Source: Chaetoderma sp. LZ-2023a
Lineage: Eukaryota; Mollusca; Caudofoveata; Chaetodermatida; Chaetodermatidae
Assembly (NCBI GenBank): GCA_034401795.1
Contig: CM067367.1
Span: 56,052,206-56,116,205 of the forward strand
Reading direction: 5' to 3'
DNA length: 64,000 bases
Part shown: piece by piece, positions 12,013 through 57,934 of the stretch
Position numbering within the stretch: the first letter of the stretch is position 1
How the letters are laid out: each line of letters opens with the position of its first letter
The notes under the pieces: model-generated
Told to the model about the DNA's origin: nothing
Database searches by the model: none
What the model saw: only the letters and a program-made list of their open reading frames with translations
Position numbers and translations under genes: made by a program

Positions 12013-12900
12013 TTAGGTACGATTACTATGACCAGATCCTTGAGCGCCACGGCCCGCACCGCGCGCACGGCTGCCTGGCTCGCTGTGCCGGAGGAGCCTG
12101 CACGTCCCCCCACCCTCACTGCTGGCCGAAGCATGCGCGGCCGTGGCCGGCGCTGCGCTGGCCTCTGACCTGGCCACCACCACCTCGAGCCTGCAGGGGA
12201 TGATATGCAGGGGGAGCAGCGCGAACGCGCACTCTGCGGAGCACTTCAAATTGCTCGTGCAACGCCCTCTGGTTACTGACCAGAGTAACTGTCTCTTGGA
12301 GGCGCTTACATCCCTCACCTCCAGAGACCAGGACCTGTTATAGGCGTATTCAGCAGCCTATTATACAGATCCTGGGACGGGCACAAGTTGTCAAGGGCAA
12401 ACGTGCGCCTCGCCCAGACACTCCTGGTCACCGACCGGGTTAAACAGTCCAGAGCCAAGTTAATTCCATCTTGGATGGCTCTCTGGAGAGTCACCGGACG
12501 AGGCTGGCGCGATGCAGATGCTGTTACTACCCCTGGTAACAGCTGGGAGATGTGCGAGAGCGCTGACAGACGCCTTCGAACTCTCCTCCGCATCGCGCAA
12601 TGCGGTGTTTGCCGAACGCAAAGCGCTCGAGCACAGCGCTCCCGTGTCAGACCGGGACCCTGGCCGCGTATCCTCGCCTAGCACACCGCGATCATCCGTG
12701 CTTGGCTTAGGCACCACACCTTACAATTGATATTGATCAGGTACGATGCAACATTGTTTTGCCACCTCGCAAGGGGCCTTCGCGAGACATCCATGCGCCT
12801 TGATGGACGTCTCTGCCGCTGTAAACATATCAAAAATATGTTCAGCCAGCGGCAGATGGCATAGCGGTAAGTAGGCTTACCTGCCAACCACGGGCACTGG
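12013..12900 (-). pseudogene. DIRS ORF1 (Gag-like) remnant
   Basis: This GC-rich block lies upstream of the reverse transcriptase on the same strand and has overlapping minus-strand frames (12013-12318, 12315-12593, 12460-12717). They are rich in Arg, Ser and Ala, with a DGINLALDCLTRSVTRSVW helix-like stretch. No zinc knuckle is visible. Its position, composition and strand suggest the Gag-like ORF1. Homology was not demonstrable by eye. Confidence 0.5.
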
Positions 12901-12939
12901 TCCCGCTGGCTGGCCGACTGATCCACAGCAAGACCTGCG

Positions 12940-13072
12940 AGGTTGGGGCTGGCATCCGCCGGACTGACATCTGACTCCCTGCCCAGTAAGGGGCACCTAA
13001 CTTTTTTAATCTGAGTGTTTATTGAGTGAGTCTCTATTTAGCAATATCAAAGAGTATTAGAGAGGTAAGTAT
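12940..13072. repeat. DIRS right inverted terminal repeat
   Basis: It pairs with 8642-8773. It differs by a handful of substitutions and single-base indels, which suggests an old insertion. Confidence 0.85.
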
Positions 13073-13140
13073 ACTCTTGAAGTGAAAATCTTCAGGCCAA
13101 ACGATGGTGATTCATGAAAAGATGTCAAGGACTACCTGTC

Positions 13141-13350
13141 TTAGGCCTTTAAAACTCAAATTTGTTTCAATTTTCTCATTAAAAATGTCGATTTGCAGAC
13201 CGACAGATTATTTGTGAAAACTTATCATTGGAATGACTGACTTGGCTATCGTGCCAGTCATTCCAATGTTAAATTTTCAAAAAGTCTTAGTCTGCAAATC
13301 GACATTTTCCTATATCACTGCAGAAGCCTTTTTGCCTGGCCTGTGTAAAG
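13141..13350. repeat. P1 hairpin repeat
   Basis: AATGTCGATTTGCAGACC and GTCTGCAAATCGACATTTTC flank the TGACTTGGCTATCGTGCCAG centre. A TIR element (13355-13752) abuts or interrupts its right end. Confidence 0.8.
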
Positions 13351-13354
13351 GTGA

Positions 13355-13752
13355 CCACACACTGGGGCGACGCGACAGCGACACGATTTTGAACATCACT
13401 CTAGTGTGCGCTAGAAAGCGACGGCAACGCAATAAGCAAGCGAATGATCGCCAGTCGTTGGTCAACATTGAACATGCTTTCAAATGTTTTTGACGCTTGA
13501 GAATCGCCGGCGACCATAAATAACATTAACCAATGCCTGGGTAGGCTTAAACCACATGATTTTGGATATGTAATTTATGCACGTGTGCTGGTGTTAAAAA
13601 TAGAAATAAAAGCTGTTAAATCGCTAAGTAGTCTTATCCTGTCGGCGTAATGTGCGCTCAATAATGACGCGATAACGATACGATGAGACTAGTAGGCGAC
13701 AGGTAGCGATAGCTGTGGCCTCGTGTCACCGTCGCATCGGCATAGTGTGTGC
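13355..13752. mobile_element. Non-autonomous TIR element of about 400 bp
   Basis: The left end CCACACACTGGGGCGACGCG pairs imperfectly with the right end, which reads inward as CACACACTATGCCGATGCG and shares GACACGA further in. There is no conserved open frame. The superfamily is not determined. Confidence 0.55.
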
Positions 13753-13904
13753 CATGCTTTAATAGTCAGGTCTCAGCAGACATCTCGACAAAAATCTATT
13801 TGCAGATCAATAAAAGGCTATGTTTTAAATTGTACCTTCCATGTAAATTATCTTCACCATGTTGCGACTAAGCGGATAACCCCAGACACTGCCATGAGCT
13901 TCCG

Positions 13905-14000
13905 CAATCCACAGGAACATTTCCAGCACTGGAATGACTGGCTCAATAATCGAGCCAGTCATTCTAGTTGTAAACTATCAAGATAGTCTTTTATTGGATT
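13905..14000. repeat. P1 hairpin repeat, partial
   Basis: Only the centre, ACTGGAATGACTGGCTCAAT and its facing arm, plus a short part of the outer arm is preserved. Confidence 0.7.
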
Positions 14001-14094
14001 GTTTTCAATTTTCCTGACAAATCTTGAGCAATAAACGGGTAAAGAGGCATGACCAAGTGGTGCCCAAGTGCCTTTCATATGCCAACTGATAGGT

Positions 14095-14302
14095 CTTCTG
14101 GAGTGACCTTGAGAAATGTTGATTTGCAAACCAAGAGAATACCTTTCAAGACAGACTTATAACTGGAATGACTGGTTCAATAAGCGAGCCAGTGTCATTC
14201 TAGTGAGTTTTTTCAAAAATAATATTTTCATGATCTGCAAATGGACATTTTCTAAGAAAAAATTGAAATTTTCTTCAACAAATTTGAGGATTAAAGCGGT
14301 TA
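14095..14302. repeat. P1 hairpin repeat
   Basis: GAGAAATGTTGATTTGCAAA faces TCTGCAAATGGACATTTTC around a GACTGGTTCAATAAGCGAGC centre. Confidence 0.8.
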
Positions 14303-14630
14303 TACTCGAGAATCTTCATATAACAACAATTTATAAAATAAAATATCATAAACATGATAAAAATGAAAATAACATATCTTCAATTATCGTAGCACAGGGG
14401 TGGATTTCATATGAATTTTGAAATATAATAGTACAAAATAAAACATATTCAACATTTATAAACCAGATCAATAAACTACATGAAACCGACAAAAAAAAAC
14501 CCTGATGAAATAGTAGATGGAATAGGTTTATTTTAATACTATATTACGTAATTATGACCAAGAATAAAAAAATCTGTCATAAACAAGCAAAGTAAGGAAT
14601 AGCAAAGTGCTCTCTCAATATATATATATA

Positions 14631-16287
14631 CACCTGTGCAAAAGTTAAGCACCAGCAAAAACAATAGAACGTAGAAACATGATGGTACAACTAGGCTGCC
14701 ATACTTTTTGTCCCCGCGTTAGCTGACATAATTCCAAGTACGAAATGCACATGCATGCATGACTTCACGCCGCTTGATGTCCTTGCGTGGCGGGAAACAG
14801 CACACGTGTTCAGTTATGTAAAAGTCCAGTTTGAGGTGTAGAACATTACATACAGATTTAGGCGACAAGATTAGGAATTTTGTGTTCATGACCGTGGTTT
14901 ATTTGTACAGAGAGAATTAGCTCTTGATTGTGAACCGCTATGGCAAGACGAAGGTTAAGTGATCGTGTGAAATGGCAAATCATAGGCATGCATACCACTG
15001 GTATGTCATGCAGAGAGATTGGCAGACAGATGAACATTAACCATACTGTAATCAGTCATTTGATTGCAAAACATGGGCAAACTAACGAGGTGAAGGACAG
15101 GCCTAGATCTGGAAGACCGAAGAAGACTACTGCCCGTGATGATCGAGCCCTAGTACGCCTTGTTAGGAGATCTCCATTCACCAACAGCAGAGTGCTCAGC
15201 CAGCAATGGGAAACGCGCAATAGAGTGTCAATGTCTACCGTCAAAAGGAGACTGTATGCTGTTGGCATGAAAGCTAGGAGACCTGTCAGACGTCCTCTCC
15301 TCACTCCACACCACAAAGAGGAGCATCTGAGGTGGTGCAACGAAAGAAGACACTGGAACATGAGATCCTGGAGACGGGTACACTGGTCCGATGAAAGTCG
15401 GTTCCTGCTTCATGCCACAGATGGTCGAACTCGTGTATGGAGGTCCAGACGCACGGCGTACGACCAACGTAACATCATGGAAGAAGTTCCATTTGGTGGA
15501 GGTTCCGTTATGATATGGGGGTGCATCTCATTTGATTGTAAGCTGGGTCTGTTGACTGTACCTGGAACACTAAATGGACAAAGATATCAAGATTCCATAC
15601 TGGATAGAGTTGTGGTCCCTCATTTTGTAAATCATGCACCTGGAACACACCCTATATTCATGGATGACAACGCCCGACCACATCGTGCTAGAGCTGTGCA
15701 TGAATACCTCCGCCAGAATGCCATCGAAACCCTACCATGGCCAGCAAGGAGCCCTGACATGAACCCTATTGAGCATATCTGGGACATTCTGGGAAACATG
15801 GTGAGAAGGAGGGATCCTCCTGTGCAGAACCTACAGGAATTAACAGACGCACTCCATCTTGAATGGCAACGAATACCACAATGGCGTATCAGTCGGTTGG
15901 TGACCAGCATGAGACGTCGTGTCCAGGCTGTCATCCAGGCACAAGGTGGATATACCCGGTATTAATAATGACAGTCTCAAACTCGTGCACAGATGTTAAA
16001 CTTCGTTTTCAGACACCATTAATGACAATCTAGGCACGTGTGTCAACTGTAGGGCAATAGTTGTCAGTTGTGTCAACGTAACCATATTCAGGCCTCGTTT
16101 TCAAGTTCAAACAAAAACATACAGTGTTTCCCCACCATCATAATCAGCATTCCTCTAGTTGCATTATTACCTCTTGCACTAAGATGGATGGGTACATAAA
16201 TGTTTATGCTATTGCTTTCTTCATAGCACATGAATATACCCTCGCATGTGCGTAAAAATAGGGTGGTGCTTAACTTTTGCACAGGTG
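14631..16287 (+). mobile_element. Intact Tc1/mariner transposon, copy 1
   Basis: The element is 1657 bp, flanked by TA on each side, and has terminal inverted repeats CACCTGTGCAAAAGTTAAGC / GCTTAACTTTTGCACAGGTG. It carries one uninterrupted transposase gene on the plus strand. A copy of exactly the same length sits inverted at 25308-26964. An intact frame plus preserved termini suggests recent activity. Confidence 0.95.
14940..15965 (+). CDS. Tc1 transposase, complete, copy 1
   Basis: The frame encodes 341 residues, the usual length for Tc1 transposases (about 340). Residues 1-50 form a first helix-turn-helix (RLSDRVKWQIIGMHTTGMS, REIGRQMNINHTVISHLIAK). A GRPKK AT-hook-like link (about residue 58) and a second helix-turn-helix through residue ~115 follow. 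The catalytic triad is the Asp in HWSDESRFLL, the second Asp of MDDNARPHRA and the Glu of SPDMNPIEHIWD. There are 34 residues between the last two, so this is DD34E. The GGGSVMIWGCIS motif is the usual Gly-rich block. The enzyme cuts and pastes the element at TA sites in the nucleus. The ATG follows about 300 bases of untranslated leader after the TIR. No internal stop is present, so it may still be functional. Confidence 0.95.
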   Translation: MARRRLSDRVKWQIIGMHTTGMSCREIGRQMNINHTVISHLIAKHGQTNEVKDRPRSGRPKKTTARDDRALVRLVRRSPFTNSRVLSQQWETRNRVSMSTVKRRLYAVGMKARRPVRRPLLTPHHKEEHLRWCNERRHWNMRSWRRVHWSDESRFLLHATDGRTRVWRSRRTAYDQRNIMEEVPFGGGSVMIWGCISFDCKLGLLTVPGTLNGQRYQDSILDRVVVPHFVNHAPGTHPIFMDDNARPHRARAVHEYLRQNAIETLPWPARSPDMNPIEHIWDILGNMVRRRDPPVQNLQELTDALHLEWQRIPQWRISRLVTSMRRRVQAVIQAQGGYTRY

Positions 16288-16379
16288 TATATATGTGTTA
16301 AAGACACTTGGCACAAGAAATTTCTGTGGCTTCGACATTGTGATACAATAAGGTTTTGTGGTCAGATTTAGGAAACAAA

Positions 16380-16540
16380 ATACTTTCTCATAGAAAATGT
16401 CTGTTTGCTGACCATGAGAAGACTATTTATGAATGTTTACCATTTGAATGAATGGCTCTTTCAGCGAGCCGGTCATTTGAGTGGTGAATTTTCAAATATA
16501 TTCTTTTGGTCTTCTATTAGGCATTTTTCAAGACTAATGC
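16380..16540. repeat. P1 hairpin repeat
   Basis: AAAATGTCTGTTTGCTGACC is the left arm. The centre is AATGGCTCTTTCAGCGAGCC and the right arm is diverged. Confidence 0.65.
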
Positions 16541-16564
16541 ATTTTTGATTTCTTGACCATTATC

Positions 16565-16797
16565 CTTTAGCCCTCATATCAGCCAAAAATGGCTTCTGCA
16601 GTGGTCTTGAGAAATGCCCATTTACAGACCATGGAGAGTATTTTTGAAAATTTACCACTGGAATGACGGGCTCGATAACCAAGCCAGTCATTCTAGTGGT
16701 AAATTTTCAAAAATACTCTTCTCTTGGTCTGCAAATTGACATTCTCTATAAGAAAATTGAAATTTTCTTGAATAAATTCAATGGTTAAAGGGTTAAC
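16565..16797. repeat. P1 hairpin repeat, well preserved
   Basis: It ends in TTAAAGGGTTAA. GCCCATTTACAGACCATGG faces TTGGTCTGCAAATTGACATT, with an ACGGGCTCGATAACCAAGCC centre. It lies directly next to the copy at 16380-16540. Confidence 0.85.
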
Positions 16798-17399
16798 TAA
16801 TAAATGTTCTGAGCCAATGGTAGCACAAATAGATTCAACTAGGATGAAATGATATTAGTCTATAAATAAGCGAACATAATAAATATTATGCATAATTCTG
16901 TGGTCGTAATGCTGGCTAAATGTACTCATTGTTAATATCAATATCGGTGTCATGGTAAGGTATGGCACAACATAGCTATTTCGTATTTATAGGTAAATAC
17001 TGCTTGCAGATTCTGTAATGAATGAATTTCAATCAGACTAAAATTAATGAAATAAGGAAAATAATGGCAGTAACTCAATACTATGGAAAATGAAAATAGA
17101 AACAAAGGCACTAGCTATACTACAATATATTTATCAATGGATTACAAACAGATCACAGACATACCAAGCATTTAAAGCTGGCAAGGCACACTAAAAGATG
17201 GAAAACTAACAAATACCAGTAGTATAGCGCTACCAAATACACATCGGCTTTCGCTATCTGTGCCTAACTTTAGGTGTCTGGGTTTTATATACTTTGACCA
17301 TTTAGGCAGCTCACCATCCATAATGACATACGCTATACATTTAAACCTTTAACACGTACATGACAAAAGTGATAAATTCTTTATGATGGAAGGTTTATT

Positions 17400-17500
17400 T
17401 TGTTGAATATTTTGAAACTAGTTTGACTGGAATCTGTTACTCTCTATGGTAGCAACAGGATTCAGTCAAGTAAGTTTAAAAAAACATTCAACAGCTTTCG
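17400..17500. repeat. P2 palindrome
   Basis: TGTTGAATATTTTGAAACTA faces an imperfect TTTAAAAAAACATTCAACAG. The hub is GTTACTCTCTATGGTAGCAAC. Confidence 0.75.
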
Positions 17501-17544
17501 TGTAAGTATAATTACTTTATTCTGTGGTTGTAGTAGACAAGTAG

Positions 17545-18900
17545 AAACATCGCACAACTGCAATCGGTCCTTTGAATTTGACCACGTCCTTAGCCGCAAT
17601 CCTTAGCTTCCTCAGGTCCATTCTTGATCTGAATGTACCGAGTCATGCTTTCGTGAGGTCACCTCGTAGCACACTTAATGTATTTCTGCAATGACGTCCT
17701 GTCCTGGCTTTATGTTCGCTGGCTCCGAGTAGGGAGAATTCCAAGGCTCTCTGTGCTGGTGTGGGTTCTGATACCATTAGCACATGGACCATTTTGCTGG
17801 GTGACTTTACGGACAGCAGCGATGCATTACACATCTTGTATAGCACATCATTGGAAAATTATGGTCTGGCCATCGGTGTCCAGTTGGCCATCGGTGTCCA
17901 GTGATCAATACGTGTACCTCATCTTCATTGCAACTGGCCTGGTGTAGTACATTTAGAATCTTTGAGCGCTTAATTGTGTCGAATGTACCTAACATGTCAA
18001 TGCCCATTTTGTGGACATTCCCGTGTTTGGACAAAACTACTGAGATAAGCATGCATTGAGCACATATAATGTCTGCACAGCTGCGTCCACGTTTAAAGCC
18101 ACTTTGCCATGATCACGTGAATTCATCGATCTTGTCTCGAATGCGGCATAGAACAACATTGGATAGGATTTTCTGTATGCTGTTGAGGAACACAATGGTT
18201 TGCAGCTTGCCTGGGACTGGGTGGCTTCTTGGGCTTCGGTAGCGCTATAAGGGTGCCTTGGCCTACAGCAACGATGGGAAGGTGGTGCATAAAAGCTGAA
18301 TTGATTAGGTGTGTGGTCAATCTTGAGATATCTCTTGTGAATTTGAATAGTTCATTGCTCATGCTATAAGGTCAGGATGCATGGACATTTTTCAGGGCTT
18401 TGAGTGCCTTCTCAACTTCTGCTGTTTTAATTGGCGTGAGTAATGGCCTAGGGTCACCTGAGAATGTGTGCAAGGGCTCATAATCGTGGTCAGTGAACTG
18501 TTCCTTGAACCATTCTAGAATTGCGTTGGCTTTGCCCTGGTCAGGCTCGGGCTGCCCGAAACATTATATGACAGTCACCCGTGGTAGCGATTTCATCTGC
18601 TAGGGAGTCTGCTTGTTGAATAGCAATATCTTTTAAGCATTCGCTGATGTTGCACAAAATGTTATTCCGTTCCCTGTGTAGTTTGGTGCGTTCTTCTCTT
18701 TGACCACTTTCTGCTCTGCTGATAGTTTTACTACTACAGGGTCATCAGTATACCTAGATCAGTTATCAGCTTTCCTGCATAGCTGTCATGAAATTGAGTC
18801 ACAGGTATGATCTTAAGGTAGGCATTTTGAAGGTAAACAACTTAAATCTCTAGAAGAAAGCCGCTTGCCCAGTGAGAGCACCATGTTACACCTGATGTTT
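17545..18900 (-). pseudogene. Non-LTR retrotransposon (LINE) reverse transcriptase relic
   Basis: Reading down from about 18720 the minus strand gives QADSLADEI, then ANAILEWFKEQFTDHDYEPL and IKTAEVEKALKALKN (linker before the RT). SNELFKFT, GQGTLIALPKPKKP and IVFLNSIQKILS-like finger motifs follow, then SGFKRGRSCADIICAQ, and GIDMLGTFDTIKRSKILNVL with the motif-A-like aspartate. The order is that of LINE reverse transcriptases. Stops and frameshifts separate the blocks. The YxDD box was not located. I cannot assign a clade with confidence. Confidence 0.75.
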
Positions 18901-18904
18901 CTGA

Positions 18905-19883
18905 ATCTGGATTGGCTAGTCTGTTTTTTTGACAGTGATTCCTTTAATTTCCTTACCATTACGATATAATGTTGCACATTAGTATTACGATGTGAGGTAA
19001 CACTATCATTATTACGTCTCATTTTATTTCTTTACTCATATTATATTATCATGATATGATATGATATCAGGCAAAATGTGCGCAAACCGGTCAATTATTT
19101 GACTGAAAATGGCGGGATTTTTAGTTCCACTACAGGGACAGACAGGTCTTGGTTGGTCTCGGAATCAATCTGTAAAGCCGTCTAGTAAATATGGCACATA
19201 GAGGCTCATTAGCCGATTACTGAGTCATGTTTACCTGTCTAATGTGCATGTCAAGATCTGCTGACTAGATGAGGACAATGTTTGGAGGAGAGAATTAGGA
19301 GTTTGCCAGTAAACAGTAAGAAAACTTGTAATATTAATGACTAGTTGCCCAAAACAGACACCCAATTGTCGCGCTATAGCGCTGGAATCTGTTAGTATTG
19401 ATTATTTTAGTATGGCATATCAACTGTAAATGAAGAGTATTAGTTTTTAGTAGAATTCTGTGGAATTAAATGTATTATCACAGCACAGGGTTGGATTTCA
19501 TAAAGCCTTTATCTGCTCTTACCTTGGTCGTGATGTTTTGCTAAATGCAAAACATTAATAGTAATACTAATTAAGGAAGACCAGATTTACATGCTTAGCG
19601 TGTTAATATTTGTACATAAACACATATACATAAGGAGTATAGCTTCCAGTTCCATATCATTCATTTCCTGCCCACGGAAGCAACAGCTAACAGGCAAATT
19701 TCAAAATATTCAACAGCTTACGTGTATGGTTGAATGAGATTATTTTCCCTTTAACTCTTTCAGCAAGTAAATTAGCCTATTTTGGGATTTTTTTAGCCAA
19801 CCGTGAAACTTATTCTCAAAAACGAATTGGTGAGTGGGTGAGTTGGTAGATCCGTTGTCCCTGCCTACAATAGTTAGTTATTT
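18905..19883. other. No recognised gene or repeat
   Basis: AT-rich sequence with only short frames. A degenerate P2-like ATTCAACAGCTTACGTGTA arm occurs near 19710. Nothing else is supported. Confidence 0.4.
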
Positions 19884-20118
19884 TAACCCTTTAACACTTA
19901 AATTTGTTCAAGAAAATTTCAATATTCTCATAAATGTACATTTACAGACCAAGAGCAAACTATTTTTGAAAATTCACCACTGGAATGACTGGCTCGGTTA
20001 TCGAGCCAGTCATTCCAGTGGTAAACTTTCAAAAATAGTCTTCTCTTGGTCTGCAAATGGACATTTCTTAAGACCACTGCAGAAGCCATTTTTGGCTGAT
20101 ATGAGAGTTAATGGGTTA
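19884..20118. repeat. P1 hairpin repeat, near consensus
   Basis: It begins AACCCTTTAACACTTAAAT and ends GAGTTAATGGGTTAA. The arms around GACTGGCTCGGTTATCGAGC are almost perfectly complementary for about 60 bases. This is one of the best copies for deriving a consensus. Confidence 0.9.
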
Positions 20119-20141
20119 ATATTAAGATCAGAATATTAATA

Positions 20142-20404
20142 TTAACCCATTAACGGTCAAGGCGACCTAAACCGACCTCTGCAGTTCTCTTTGGGAATGA
20201 CACTTTTCTGGCCAAGAAAACTGTTTTTGAAAATAAGTTACACTGGAATGACTGGCTCACTAAGCAAGCCAGTCACGCGTAAGCAAGCCGGTCATTTTAG
20301 TGATAAATTTTCAAAAATATTCTCTTCGCCTGTAAATGGACGTCCACTGAGTGACAATTTCAATACTCTTGGGCAAATTTTAGTTATTTTACAATTAAAG
20401 GGAT
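20142..20404. repeat. P1 hairpin repeat, next to the previous copy
   Basis: It begins TTAACCCATTAACGGTC. The centre TGACTGGCTCACTAAGCAAGC is followed by a short duplication of GTAAGCAAGCC. It is separated from the previous copy only by an AT dyad rich in TTAATATTAA. Confidence 0.8.
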
Positions 20405-21430
20405 GAGCATGCAATTCCAAAACATACAGACCATGTGACACTTTAATACTTATCAATGCAGTCAAACCTGTCAATAATGGCCACCTGTCTTAAAGAACTT
20501 CCATCCAGAAAAACATTTACTACGGTATAATAAATAACTTGCATTAAATGACTACATGTCACTAATGACCATTGATGGACTTTACAATGTTCAAACACGG
20601 TTGTTCAAACATTTATTAATTCATTTATTTGAAATATACGAGGCATACTTAAATATAAATATCTGTACAATCACAGTTTGAAAGTAATAAATTAACAATA
20701 AATAACAGTAAGGCATTCAGAACTCTGTGATGACAATTATCAGCCCTAAGTTCAGTACTGCAAATATTTGTCCAAAAGCGCTTAAGTCACATGACTATTT
20801 TCTTACTTATTTGCAAGATCCTGTTCAGCGACTGAAAGAATGTTTGTGTTACTGAACCTAAGGCTGATGTCAGTTAAGTTTTCTACAAGACAAAAGTAGC
20901 AATTCATACATTATTTATAATAAATAACAGCAATAATAGTGATGTCTTTTCAGTGAATCTAGTACATGTACCTTCGTTGTGTTGTACCAATAAGCAGTCA
21001 GATAAATAAATAAATAATTTGATCACAAATAAGATCTATTTAACAAAGCTTAGATTGACTTTCGAAAAAATAATACTTCGCATGTTTTTAATGAACAAAC
21101 TTGTCAAAATTTTGTAGTGTAAGCTTCACAAGTCAAAGCTTTGTAGCATAAGTGCTAGTTTACCTTTGCAGGCAATGTTATCACGTAGGGTGTATCTTTT
21201 CTAATTTTTAATTTAAAAAAATAAACCTAACATTACCTAGTCAGGTCACGGAACATGGAATAATCAACCAGGAACTAACTCAATTCATCTTCATGTACTA
21301 AGATAACATTTATGAAAAGCTATGGGAACCTTCTAGGCAGTGATTGTGAATTCTGATAACCAGCACCAAGTGGTCAGCGCTGCAATCTTCCCAATGAGTT
21401 GTGTTATCTTAATATAAACCATTCAGCCCT
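20405..21430. other. No recognised gene
   Basis: AT-rich sequence without supported coding potential. It may be part of the 3' flank of the SAMHD1 gene or plain intergenic DNA. Confidence 0.4.
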
Positions 21431-21439
21431 GTCTAAAGC

Positions 21440-21690
21440 TTATCAGTCTAAAGCTAATAGCCATTGAGGGTGCTTCCAATAGACAGATCTACTTCTAGCT
21501 ATGCCCAGCCCATTTCTAGCTAAGCTCCTCCCACTTTTTGTATACATTTGAATTGATTTTAACACCTTGAACTCTGAATTCCAAGAATCCCAATTTCAAT
21601 GTAAGCTGTTGAATTTTATTAATCTAATTTTACTGAGGACTGTTACTGACTATCGCAGTTACTGCCTAACTGTGTATTTAGTTTCAAAAT
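21440..21690. repeat. P2-long element, diverged copy
   Basis: It contains AGCTATGCCCAGCCCATTTC and TAGCTAAGCTCCTCCCAC, then a P2 palindrome-like TTGAATTTTATTAATCTAAT facing GTTTCAAAATATTCAG. The same module order recurs at 35.1 and 57.1 kb. Confidence 0.55.
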
Positions 21691-21790
21691 ATTCAGTTCA
21701 CCCGATTGATAATTGAAATTCATCAAGGTCGTCAGGAAGATTGTAGAGCTGGCTGCTTGGTGATGATTATCAGGACTCATTATAGTTATT

Positions 21791-22009
21791 TTAACCCTCT
21801 AGAGGTCAAGATTGCTCAAGTACTTGCCTTGTCAATGTCCAGACCAATAAAAATTATTTTTGGAAAATTTATGACTGGAATGGCTAGCTGGATCATCGAG
21901 CCAGTCATTCCAGTGGTAAATTTCCAAAAATGATCTCTTGGCCTGCAAATCGACATCTCTTAAGACCATCCCAAAGGGCCGGCTTCAACATTAAGGTCGA
22001 CGGGTTAAC
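21791..22009. repeat. P1 hairpin repeat
   Basis: It begins AACCCTCTAGAGG and ends GACGGGTTAA. The centre is AATGGCTAGCTGGATCATCG facing CGAGCCAGTCATTCCAG. Confidence 0.8.
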
Positions 22010-22214
22010 AATGGTTTATGAGACACATTAAGATTACCGTTATTGGGCTTTAGTGCAGGATGACCTTAGCCTCCAAAATTACCAGCACAAAGTCACAAAT
22101 TCCTTATGATTATATTTTAAAATTACTTTTATCAGAACCTGTCGCTGACGTTGTTGTTTGTAAAATTCCACAGTAAATTAATGCTTACGATATGACTGCT
22201 AAACCCAATCTATC

Positions 22215-22430
22215 TTAACCCTTACCACTCTGATGTCAAAATTTTTAATTTTCAAATTAAATTAAAAGATGAACTGGTGTTCATTTTTCAACAAATTTGG
22301 TGGAAGATCGTGCTGTCGTAGACAGTAACATCGTCCACCAAAATTGTTGAAAAATGAACACTAGTTTCTTTGCTATTGTCACCGTAAAGGATAGAATATT
22401 GACATCAGTGTGCTACGGGTTAACTGTTGT
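22215..22430. repeat. Third palindromic family (single copy seen)
   Basis: GTGTTCATTTTTCAACAAAT on the left faces TTGTTGAAAAATGAACACTA on the right around a GTCGTAGACAGTAACATCGTC centre. The outer bases AACCCTTACCACTCTGATGTC and GACATCAGTGTGCTACGGGTT are also complementary. It is a whole-length foldback with sequence unlike P1 and P2. Confidence 0.75.
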
Positions 22431-22502
22431 CCTTTCTTTAAATTGAGCAAACAGACATAATGATCACATATCACTTGTAATGGCAACATTGTTGTTCCTT
22501 CA

Positions 22503-57705
<35,203 letters not shown>

Positions 57706-57934
57706 CTACAAACATATTAATTAAATATGGCTAAAACAGCTCTAGTGTTCACAAGTTTGTAAATTTGAAGTAAAATGAGCTTACCTAACATTCAGAGAAA
57801 ACTTGTTCTGGACATCAGTCAGGTCCGAAGACAGTTGTTAGGATGAATGATGAAGAAGTAAACATTATATTGCTTCTGCTTGTCTTTATCTAGGTACATT
57901 ACAATCTAGATTGGCCGGTCGATGGTACGTCATT

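Larger units (their letters stand above)
8642..13072 (-). mobile_element. Decayed DIRS-type (tyrosine recombinase) retrotransposon
   Basis: Inverted terminal repeats of about 132 bases flank the element (8642-8773 and 12940-13072). They share blocks such as AGTTAGGTGCCCC and GATGTCAGTCCGGCGGATGC. Between them, on the minus strand and in the expected DIRS order, lie a Gag-like ORF1 remnant, reverse transcriptase, RNase H and a tyrosine recombinase. Extra partial inverted and direct copies of the terminal sequence at 8611-8661, 8880-8930 and 8939-8985 resemble the internal complementary region used by DIRS elements to circularise. Many frameshifts and an inserted SINE-like piece mean it is inactive. 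Confidence 0.87.

Noticed and set aside
11289-12681. Plus-strand frames opposite the DIRS reverse transcriptase and ORF1
   Set aside because: Coding motifs (LKDAY, YIDD) are on the minus strand; the plus frames have none.
15056-15934. Frames antisense to the Tc1 transposase, and the equivalent ones at 25661-26737
   Set aside because: They mirror a real transposase gene and have no independent motif.
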